Assembly: GCA_029834535.1 (NCBI GenBank)
Contig: JAQMWT010000679.1
Coordinates: forward strand, 1-64,000
Direction: 5' to 3'
Length of the DNA stretch: 64,000 nt
DNA from: Chrysophaeum taylorii
Taxonomy: Eukaryota > Sar > Pelagophyceae > Pelagomonadales > Pelagomonadaceae
A program made the translations under genes and the position numbers. A model generated the notes under the pieces. The model was not told the DNA's origin, searched no databases, and saw nothing but the letters and a program-made list of their open reading frames with translations. The stretch's first letter is position 1. Each line of letters starts with the position of its first letter. Of the stretch, positions 27,564 through 35,464 are shown one piece after another.

Positions 27564-29636
27564 TCAAGTTAATGGCTGCGTATTTTGCTGAACAAATTTG
27601 TTCTGTTTCCGAAGATTGAGAACCAAAGGGCGAATCCACGGGCGATCTGGTAAAACTCTTTGGAGTAGGTAGTTGTAGTATGCCAGTAGATCCCTGTTTT
27701 CATGGTATCGCTTGAGGGGAAATGCAAGGGAGCGAAGTTCCAGCCGCTTGTCGCGCGCGATGTTGTAAGTGAGACAAGGGAGAGCGGGTAAATTAGCTGC
27801 TACATAGTGTATGGGTATACGTACATCTTTGTCTATGCGGCTCGTGACAGCGCTGAGCTTTGGCTCAGCTCGATCATTGAACACAGTGGTCAGGTTCGTC
27901 TGGTTCCACTCGAGCATGCTCAGGATAGCGAGATGTCGGTCATGCACTGGCTGAAGACATAAAGCGAAGTCGATCTTAACATAGCCAACTTGTGGATGAT
28001 CTGGTAGGGGAATAACGATGTTGCGTGTTAACATCATGTGTGATGCCCGTTGTTGTCCTGTTGCCGTCTGAATAACAATCGGCGCGTATTTGGAGTCCAA
28101 TGGAATTATATGATTGGGTATTGCAAAGTCGTAGGTGGACATCAATGAGATGGTAGCACAAGAGTCAAAATATAGAAAAGAGCAATGTGGAGGGACACTG
28201 TTTACCTTCATGTAGTTGGTGAGGAAGGCGTTTTCCGAATGTGGGCAAGTAGTGGAGAGGCTGGCTGTGAAGAAGTTCTTCAGCAATAACAGATTCGTTG
28301 GAATAATGATCGGTTGAACAGGTGGTGATGGTTCGTCAGCCTCATCAGCCATGCCGTGCTTTTCATCAAATGACGATAGCGAAGTATGATCGGCATCCCT
28401 TTTGGTTTCGGCTTGTGATGGTAGGTTGAGGGCAGATTGGACCTGTGAAGATAGCGAGGACAATAATGCTGGTGGTAAAGCCGAGATGGCGGAAGCGGTA
28501 AAGAGGTTAGGCACAGTATTGGAAGGATTACCCTGTGTGTTTGTAGTAGGAGGAGTTGCCTTTGGGGTGGGAGCAGTAACAACAGTATGGTGTTGTGGCT
28601 CCACGTAGTTTAACGACTTTTCGGTCGAGGATAGATGAACGTCTACATCATAAATGATGTCTTCTGCAAACATGAGCTGTTCGTTTAGACGAAGTAAACT
28701 ACTGTTGTCCTCAGTAGATGTCGTTGACAGAATGTCAGCTGATTGTAATAGAGTCTCAAATAACTTGTTGATATTCTGTTGTAGCTGAGCCGTGGTATCA
28801 TTATCTGTCACATGCTTCGTAAGTTCACTACACTGTTCTCGCAGGGTGTTTAAGGTGTGGTTTGTTCGATCTAATAATTTCATGTTAGACCGAGAGGACC
28901 TGTCAAAAGTGCGGGGGTAAATTGGACGGTCATGGGACTGTCCGGCAGTTTTCTTGGTGACGTAAGAATCACCAGAACGATAATACGATAAATCGCTGCG
29001 AGAGAAAGGCTGGCGAGCATCATTAGAGTTACGCAAGCGTCTAGCATTAAACGTGGAAGATGTACCAGGTTGGAACGAAGTGATGAAGGCGAGTGTGTTA
29101 GCAGTTTGAGTCAGACTTTTGTCTGCTGAGTCCAGGGTTTTTGTAAGTAGTAACTTTGGCTTTGGTTGAGATGATAAACCTTCGACATAGGGTTGCCAAG
29201 AAACAGGGCGTTCTAAGCGTCTTTTGTTCGACCCATTTGATACTACATTGTAAAGGTCTAATGCGTATTCTAAAATGTAGCTAGGGTTGGTAGGGTGACA
29301 CAATCGTTCAGCTTCTGGCACAGGCCGAGATGAAGATCGGGTTTCATACATATAACACCAATCTACCCAACCACGATCGTAACGATTGTTGCTGGTATTA
29401 TCGGCATAATGCCGATGTATCTCTTCATAGATTTTTCTACAGAGAGTGCCAAAGTCGAATTGAAGGTCAGTCTCTTCCTGGTTAAGTTGGTAAGAGATTT
29501 GCCTAAATGCTAGGACACTTTCGATAAATACATGGACATACCAGTTAGGATTATAAACAACAGAGTTAAATTGCTGTTTCAAATAGGACACATCAGTAGT
29601 CGTAACAGACTCGTAGTGACTAAAGGCGATGAGCAT
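27564..29636 (-). CDS. Copia gag and protease-like segment (fossil part)
   Basis: A 690-residue translation. The first 230 residues are a helical capsid-like region (CRKIYEEIHRHYADN ...) with a basic stretch (RRLRNSNDARQPFSRSD). TEKSLNYVEPQHH follows at residue 340 (28605-28627), then a Pro/Thr linker and an aspartic-protease-like segment (FLYFDSCATISLMS near residue 497, then VIQTATGQ, HLAILSMLEWN). So gag and protease-like parts are separated by the SLNY site. Confidence 0.65.
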   Translation of the reverse strand: MLIAFSHYESVTTTDVSYLKQQFNSVVYNPNWYVHVFIESVLAFRQISYQLNQEETDLQFDFGTLCRKIYEEIHRHYADNTSNNRYDRGWVDWCYMYETRSSSRPVPEAERLCHPTNPSYILEYALDLYNVVSNGSNKRRLERPVSWQPYVEGLSSQPKPKLLLTKTLDSADKSLTQTANTLAFITSFQPGTSSTFNARRLRNSNDARQPFSRSDLSYYRSGDSYVTKKTAGQSHDRPIYPRTFDRSSRSNMKLLDRTNHTLNTLREQCSELTKHVTDNDTTAQLQQNINKLFETLLQSADILSTTSTEDNSSLLRLNEQLMFAEDIIYDVDVHLSSTEKSLNYVEPQHHTVVTAPTPKATPPTTNTQGNPSNTVPNLFTASAISALPPALLSSLSSQVQSALNLPSQAETKRDADHTSLSSFDEKHGMADEADEPSPPVQPIIIPTNLLLLKNFFTASLSTTCPHSENAFLTNYMKVNSVPPHCSFLYFDSCATISLMSTYDFAIPNHIIPLDSKYAPIVIQTATGQQRASHMMLTRNIVIPLPDHPQVGYVKIDFALCLQPVHDRHLAILSMLEWNQTNLTTVFNDRAEPKLSAVTSRIDKDVRIPIHYVAANLPALPCLTYNIARDKRLELRSLAFPLKRYHENRDLLAYYNYLLQRVLPDRPWIRPLVLNLRKQNKFVQQNTQPLT

Positions 29637-29701
29637 AATAGCTCGAGCCTTGTTGGGTAACTAACTTTTGTTGTATACCTCATTGATGGCGGGCCAGGCC
29701 G

Positions 29702-30054
29702 CTAACTAACTAACTACAGACCTCTCCCGAGCATGGGAGCCAGGCCGGACCGACAGGAGCCAGTCCGGAATCACGGGCCTGTAGACGAGGGGCGCCGAAA
29801 GGTGGGTCGGCGGAGAGTGATCATCAAGCTTGTCGCCATGCGACGAGGAGACCGCGATGTGACTGACAACCAACTCGTCGATAACCTTCCGTCTGCGCCC
29901 CCCGGCCATACCCCGTCCCACTGCGAACGTTCCGGCTGCCAACCGGCCCGCCCGAGAGGCGAATAGGTGCCAACCTACGCCGGGAGGGCGGATGCCCTCG
30001 CAAGGCTCAGGATTCATGAGGCACCGTCCTCCATCGCAACCATGCGGTCGGCGA
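29702..30054 (-). repeat. SINE-like (TTAG)n-tailed repeat inserted in the copia element
   Basis: About 350 bp ending, on the minus strand, in TAGTTAGTTAGTTAG. Most of it matches 36353-36637 (opposite orientation, with the same TTAG tail), and both ends match 33431-33800. It interrupts the copia element between its first gag-like frame and the main gag frame, so it is younger than the copia insertion. Tail and lack of coding capacity suggest a SINE. A tRNA-like head could not be confirmed. Confidence 0.7.
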
Positions 30055-30795
30055 TCAGGGTAATGTCGCAAGTGCTGGTTTTCCAACACTTTCAAGATCG
30101 AAGTAAGTATGCAAGAATGTAGCATACGTGTTCTGATAAGTGTGCCAGTCAGCAGCAGTTAACGAAAACATGGTAACAGGGGCACGAACACGGGTGTCGA
30201 AAGCTAGTGCCTTCGGGTGCGCGCGATTTAAGATTCGTTCCTCTTCTAAGAAACGGGCATTGATTTCAGGACGTAATGCCCTGACTTCATAGTCGTAACA
30301 GACAGTAGCTAGCTGAGCTACTTCTGCATCAGGTAAGTGGGGGAAAGCTTCGTTGGTGAAATGCCATTCCTGATACTCAGGGGGCAATTCATCAACAGCT
30401 AAACGGAGATCAGCAGCCCTATCGGTCTTCCATTCCAGCAAAACGCGATCGAGAATTTGATTCCGGAGTATCTCGTAGTCCTTGCATGACCGAGTATATG
30501 CTTCGTACGAGTCGTACTCGAGGAAAGCATCGGCATGACTGGACCGTAACAATTGCTTAATGTGCTTGATTTGCAAGGATTCCTTGCGAGTCTGAAGCTG
30601 AAATCGATTTCCATCGTTAAGAAACTCAACTACAGGAGCTTCGAGCTTCAATGTATCCGCACCTGTGATCGCCTTGGGTGCGGCTCGTGCTGCGTGTTCT
30701 GCCATAGCAGTTGACGGGGAACCTGTGGGTTCAGTCACGCAGTTGACACTGTCTAGACATTCTAAGGCGGTCTGTCTATCGGTGTCTATGTACAC
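30055..30795 (-). CDS. First gag-like frame of the copia element (fossil part)
   Basis: A 246-residue translation, mostly helical and charged, without recognised motifs. Position directly after the leader and before the capsid/protease frame suggests the N-terminal part of gag. Its downstream end is set by the inserted SINE-like repeat. Confidence 0.5.
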   Translation of the reverse strand: MYIDTDRQTALECLDSVNCVTEPTGSPSTAMAEHAARAAPKAITGADTLKLEAPVVEFLNDGNRFQLQTRKESLQIKHIKQLLRSSHADAFLEYDSYEAYTRSCKDYEILRNQILDRVLLEWKTDRAADLRLAVDELPPEYQEWHFTNEAFPHLPDAEVAQLATVCYDYEVRALRPEINARFLEEERILNRAHPKALAFDTRVRAPVTMFSLTAADWHTYQNTYATFLHTYFDLESVGKPALATLP

Positions 30796-31214
30796 TCATC
30801 GTTTTCGATGGAAATATGTCTATTTGACGACTGTGCAAGCTGTGAGTCCAGAGTAGTGTCGCTAAGCGTAGTCACTCAGGCAGCTGGTTAGTTTTGGTGC
30901 TCTCAAGGAGCTTGTTAAGTGCATCGCCATGTAATGTACGAGTGGACGTACCCAAAATATTCCATAACATGTGTGCAAGAGTACAGGTTAGCCAATTACA
31001 CACACATCAACATTGACATGACAATACGATACTATGAACAGGTGCACACAAGGCTACACGATTACGCGTGCAAAAAAAAAAATATATATACAGCCCAATG
31101 GTAATGGCGTTGTATTCACAAGTGTGTTTTCGTGTCGAGGCTGAACAGGCGCGGTAACTGTTCGAAACCCATAGGTTACGTGCACGTTTTAACACATGGT
31201 TTCTCAGGGACCCG

Positions 31215-31229
31215 CCTGGGCCCATAACC
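31215..31229 (-). other. Primer-binding site of the copia element (initiator tRNA anticodon arm)
   Basis: The plus strand reads CCTGGGCCCATAACC immediately inside the 5' LTR. This matches the anticodon stem-loop of eukaryotic initiator tRNA-Met (...GGGCCCAUAACCC...). Drosophila copia and yeast Ty5 prime with an internally cut half of this same tRNA, so half-tRNA priming is inferred. Confidence 0.75.
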
Positions 31230-31546
31230 TGCAAAGCATTAGCAAGTAGTGGTAAGTCACCTGGGAAACCATCCCATCTCATCATGAACGTCTGGAAGTA
31301 TTTAATTCGGGGAATGAAAAGGTATGTTCCCTATATCCTCAGAACACGACAGGCGGCATCTAGAACTACACGAGAAAGGTAACGTGTATAGTGCTAAATA
31401 CCTCGGGACGCGCTAGACCATGATGATGAGCGTAGGCACAAATCAGAGGACTATTTGATTGTGTGTAGAAAGGAAGAAGAAGGGGTAAGGAAGAGATCAC
31501 GTTCTCAACCGACGGATAAGGGTAAGAGGCAGCACATTTCTCTGCA
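31230..31546 (-). repeat. 5' LTR of the copia element
   Basis: Direct repeat of 19032-19345 with TG...CA ends, followed by target duplication CATCA at 31547-31551. Confidence 0.92.
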
Positions 31547-31589
31547 CATCATCAATACTAAGAAAAAACCGAATGTTGTTGTGCCAGGT

Positions 31590-31975
31590 GCTCTTACCGT
31601 ATTCCGACTCGAGGTTGCCCCACACGAAAGGAAGTGATCTTGTTAGTGGCTGTGCCGGTTATCAAATCATCGACAGAGATGAACAGTAATACCCACTTTT
31701 TCGCATGCTTGTTCAAGTAGATATAAAGGCGAGTGTTGACCTGGGAGCGTCGAACTCATTCTGGCGAAGAAAGCTGCCGATTTTGATGTTCCAGAATAAT
31801 TCAGACTGCTTGGGCCCATAAAGATACATGACGAAGCGAAGAGCTAGCTTTTTAGCCTCGGGGTTGTTTATCTGTATCTGCTGAGCGGGGTTGCATGTTG
31901 TCGCCGCAAGGAAAGCGTTAGTCGACTCACACAGCTCGATCGAGCTGGGGTTGTTATTAGCCTTGAATTAATTAA
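31590..31975 (-). mobile_element. Relic of another copia reverse transcriptase (fossil)
   Basis: The minus strand reads a copia RT fragment: STNAFLAATTCNPAQQIQIN, then LYGPKQSELFWNIKIGSFL, then KKWVLLFISVDDLI. It lies just outside the copia 5' LTR and is more decayed than that element, so the intact-length copia element appears to have inserted into an older one. Several breaks. Confidence 0.65.
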
Positions 31976-32488
31976 GGTTTCTGCGTCGCATACTCACTCA
32001 ACGCTCCTTGTGTCAAGTCTCACTTCATGAATTCACAACGTGATTCGAAAGTGAACGCCTGGAAATCACTTTTTGCAAACGCTGCGCTCGCCGGCCCCCG
32101 CCGCCCCGCCAATTCCCGTGCCCGCTGTCCGCTACTCTTCAGGTCTGGTGCTCTTGGGCTCATTCGCGTTTTTTTGGGGTGAAGGAGGAGCTAGTTGCTC
32201 GTCCACTTTAGTGTTGGTTGTGTTTCCCGTCAGCATCGACGCTTCAACCGGCTCGCTCTTGCGCTCTTCCTCCTTCAGACGGAGAACTGGTCGGCAGTGT
32301 CGGGCCGGCTTTGGTGAACCTACGTGAAGTGAATACGTAGGGGAAAGGACTTATGTGAAGTGAAGTAAACTGAAATGAAGTGGGTGAAGGGATCGAGGGT
32401 ACGACGCGGCAGGGCTTTTGGTTGAAAGAGGGGCTAGGGTGTGGGTGCGAGGCGAGTTAGGCAGGTTGCGCGAACACGAGGATTATTA
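31976..32488. other. Gene-free stretch
   Basis: No gene or clear repeat recognised. Short GTGAAGTGAA-like repeats near 32325-32390. Confidence 0.5.
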
Positions 32489-33130
32489 TTAGTACGAGAA
32501 ACGAAAGGGATGTTGCTTGAAGTTTGTCGCGAAGAAACGAGTAAGGCGCTTTCCTCGTCGTCGAGGTCGCCAAATCTTGTTGCGTCCTCCGCCACGTACT
32601 CTTAGGAATTTGTCCATGCGTTCGCGACGAAGACGACGCGCGCGCGCGCGCCGCGCTTCGCGCTCGCGGCCCAACGCCAAGATTGCAGACTCGGTACGAG
32701 CATCAGCTTGTTTCTTTGTAGCACCGCGCACTCGCTCGTGACTACTGCGGTTACGTTCGCGTTCCCGCCGACATTGCAACATCGCAGCCTCTTCTCGAGC
32801 TCGTAGAGCTTCCCCGCGATTCGCGCGCCTCGCGACGTCACGCAAACGAGCAGCCCTGCGTTCGTCATCGAGCGCGCGAATCGCTTGGTCGTCGCCAGCT
32901 TGCGCTTCTTCTAAGCGATCACGACGCCGCTGTGCAATTGCAATACGATCGGCCTCGCGTTGACGCTCGAGTAGCATCGCGGCATCCTCGTCGCCGGCGG
33001 CAAGATCTTCACGACGAGCGGCCCGTAAGCGCCCCATCTCGTCGCGACGGACCGCACGTTCGCGCTCGAGACAGCGATCGTCTCGAACACGCCACAAGCG
33101 CTTCCACGCATCAACAGCGCGCTTGTACAC
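32489..33130 (-). CDS. Arg/Glu-rich coiled-coil protein or gag remnant
   Basis: An open frame of about 213 residues, almost wholly charged helix (RRDEMGRLRAARREDLAA, RQREADRIAIAQRRRDRLEE) with a basic end (RGGGRNKIWRPRRRGKRLTR). The frame lacks an upstream ATG. The first internal Met is about residue 32. It sits among transposon remnants, so a decayed gag leader is as likely as a host gene. No family recognised. Confidence 0.3.
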   Translation of the reverse strand: MYKRAVDAWKRLWRVRDDRCLERERAVRRDEMGRLRAARREDLAAGDEDAAMLLERQREADRIAIAQRRRDRLEEAQAGDDQAIRALDDERRAARLRDVARRANRGEALRAREEAAMLQCRRERERNRSSHERVRGATKKQADARTESAILALGREREARRARARRLRRERMDKFLRVRGGGRNKIWRPRRRGKRLTRFFATNFKQHPFRFSY

Positions 33131-33430
33131 TTTCTTTTCGCAATTCCACTCCTGGGCGAGGACACTCGAGTGAGTACCAGTTCCTTTTCAAAGGAAGTTG
33201 CGCCTCTTTGGTTTTCCCGCGTAAATCCGGCGGCGGGAATCTCTCTCTCCGCGGAATGCACGAAATCCGGCTTTCCTTCCCCGCACCATGATCAACAAGA
33301 TGATCGAGGTTTCATAGATTCTGTCGCGAGAAAAACCGGAAGACGAAGCAGTCTTGCGTCCTATAAATAATTTCTCTTTCTAGCAAGTAAAAAGAAAAGA
33401 CGGCAGAACGAACAACAGAAGCAGTCTTCA

Positions 33431-33800
33431 AACCTCTCCCGAGCATGGGAGCCAGGCCGGACCGGCAGGGCCGGTACGGAATCACAGAGGAAAATCACGC
33501 AGTTGGGGCAGAGGCGAGGGACGAGGACGGACTTGTTGATGGTGTACCGCCACTGCGCGCGGTCTTATGCGAGGTCGTGCAAAAGCGTCGCAGGCCGCGG
33601 ACGTGTTGGTCCACGAACAATCGACCTGTCCGTCGCGTTCTGCCCAACCGAGCGAACCCCATCCCAGCGCGGACTTTCCGGGTGCTAACCGACCAGCCCG
33701 GGAGGCGAGCAGGCACCGTCTCACTCCGGGACGGCCGGGGCCGCCGCAGGGAGCAAGCGTGTTAGGCGCCGTCCTCCATCGCAACCAACGGTTAGCGATC
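33431..33800 (-). repeat. SINE-like repeat, divergent copy without TTAG tail
   Basis: The plus strand starts ACCTCTCCCGAGCATGGGAG and ends near CTCCATCGCAACCAACGG, matching both ends of 29702-30054. The middle is strongly diverged. The TTAG tail seen in the other copies is missing, so this is an older or different subfamily. Confidence 0.6.
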
Positions 33801-34336
33801 GCAGAAGAAAACCGTAACCAAAAACACGCAAGGGACGCAGCTCATTGAACTTCCCGTTTTTCGCGATCCGTTTAGTATGATGAATTAGCTGGCGAAGACG
33901 GTTTCGCGTACGCGCATTTTAATTTAATCGCCCCAAGAGAGCTTTGGCAAATCTTCGAGAGGGTTAGTTTTTCAACCAAAGAATATTATGTCGGCCTGCG
34001 CGACAGCGAGCTTGTAGAACGAAGTCGCTGGTCTTGGCCAACACACCGTTCGCCACCACACCGCCTCTCCCAAGGCAACGATCCATAAAGGGGGAGAGGG
34101 AGCGTTATGCCAACTAAGTAAGTTATGGATAGTTAAACATTCGGGGGTGCGACAGGTGAAGGGCGAGACCGCGGAGGCGAGAATGTCGCGGAGCAGCAGG
34201 AGAAGTCTGGCGTCGCCCGCCTCTAAGCTGGAAAAGAAGAGAAAAAAAAAGAAAACGATAATCAACACAACAACAGCGCGGTGATGACTGGACTGCTGGC
34301 GGCGAAAAAGGAAAGGGTAGTCGTGCCTCCTCCACC
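33801..34336. other. Gene-free stretch downstream of phytoene synthase
   Basis: The 3' flank of the minus-strand phytoene synthase gene. No gene recognised. Confidence 0.5.
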
Positions 34337-35464
34337 TCAGTAGTGTTCGTGGCGACTTTCGCCTGCTGGTCGGTCGCTTTCGGCGAGGATATCCAGATAG
34401 GCGGCTGGGAGCATAAGGAATTTGTCGATTTTCGAGACGTAGGCACGCTTGCGGAAATTGTCGTACTCGTTCTCGACAATCTTGTCGAGGATGGCCTTGT
34501 ACACGCGGAGGGACGACGCGACGGCGAGGCGCGCTTCCGGCGCCAGCATAGGAATACCAGTCCTGGCCTTTTCGTAGTAATGCTTGGCTCGTTCGATCTC
34601 GTAGTTGAGGAGATTGACGTAGTTTTGGTCGACGATGCCGTCGAAGATTTGCTGCTCGCTCACGCCAAACTTGTGGAGGTCATCGAGCGGCAGGTAGATG
34701 CGTCCACGAAGCGCGTCCTCGCCGACGTCGCGGAGGATGTTGGTGATCTGGAAGGCGATGCCGAGCGCCAGCGCGGGCTCGCGCGCCTCTTCGAGCGTGT
34801 AGCCGTTCGACGTCCCGAGCACGGGAAGCGTCATGAGACCGACGGTGCCGGCGACGCGGTAGCAGTACACCTCGAGGTCCTCCCACGTGTTGTAGCGACT
34901 TTGGTAAAATTCGTGCCCCGGCGTGTCCATCAACATCCCCTTGATCATGTCCTTATACGGCACGATGTTGAGTTCCGGGTAGCGTCGCTTCGCGTCTGCC
35001 AACGCGAGGTCGAGGCTGTCGGTCGGCTCGCCCTGCCAAATCTTATCGAGGCGCGCCTCCCACTTTTCAAGATCCTCCGCCATTCGCTCGGCGCCAAGCA
35101 TCGTCGCGAGCGGCGAGTCAACGATGTCGTCGGTGCGCCGACACCACACGTAAATAGCCCATACGGCCGTCTTTTTCGCCTCGCTGAAGAATGTCGTCCC
35201 AAAGTAAAACGTTTTCGAGAAGATCTTGGTAATCTCCCCGCATCGTCGGTACGCATCGCGCAGTTCCTTCTCATATCTCAGAGACCGTCGTCGCTCATCC
35301 TGCTGAGGGGCTATCTGCTCGTCGGGAGACGACGCTATCGACAGCCGGAACGAAGGTCGTCGTCGGACGCTCGCGCCACAAGACCAAGATTCTTGGACCG
35401 GCGTCCACGCGCCGCACGACGCAATGGCACCAAGCAACACCACGCTCCTCCGTCGCGTCGACAT
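34337..35464 (-). CDS. PSY: Phytoene synthase, plastid-targeted
   Basis: A 375-residue protein that condenses two geranylgeranyl diphosphates to phytoene, the first committed step of carotenoid synthesis, at the plastid membrane. Both Asp-rich prenyl-diphosphate sites are present: RRTDDIVD (about residues 108-115) and NILRDVGED (about 242-250). YCYRVAGTVGLM is also typical. The N-terminus (STRRRSVVLLGAIASCGAWTP) reads as a signal peptide ending in an Ala-aromatic context like the ASAFAP motif of red secondary plastids, followed by a transit-like Arg/Ser-rich stretch. The start is the ATG at 35464. Intronless. The neighbours are repeats and gene-poor DNA, with no pathway partners nearby. Confidence 0.95.
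   Translation of the reverse strand: MSTRRRSVVLLGAIASCGAWTPVQESWSCGASVRRRPSFRLSIASSPDEQIAPQQDERRRSLRYEKELRDAYRRCGEITKIFSKTFYFGTTFFSEAKKTAVWAIYVWCRRTDDIVDSPLATMLGAERMAEDLEKWEARLDKIWQGEPTDSLDLALADAKRRYPELNIVPYKDMIKGMLMDTPGHEFYQSRYNTWEDLEVYCYRVAGTVGLMTLPVLGTSNGYTLEEAREPALALGIAFQITNILRDVGEDALRGRIYLPLDDLHKFGVSEQQIFDGIVDQNYVNLLNYEIERAKHYYEKARTGIPMLAPEARLAVASSLRVYKAILDKIVENEYDNFRKRAYVSKIDKFLMLPAAYLDILAESDRPAGESRHEHY

Larger units (their letters stand above)
19032..31546 (-). mobile_element. Ty1/copia LTR retrotransposon with a DNA methyltransferase-like domain (fossil)
   Basis: Element of about 12.5 kb on the minus strand. LTRs at 19032-19345 and 31230-31546 start TG and end CA. The 5-mers 19027-19031 and 31547-31551 are both CATCA, a target duplication. 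Order on the minus strand: 5' LTR, primer site, first gag-like frame, gag with protease-like segment, methyltransferase-like domain, integrase, reverse transcriptase, RNase H, then an extra downstream frame, polypurine tract, 3' LTR. Integrase before RT marks Ty1/copia. About 13 LTR differences in 316 were counted by eye, so it is moderately old. It is broken (roughly five breaks), and a SINE-like repeat is inserted at 29702-30054. Confidence 0.92.
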
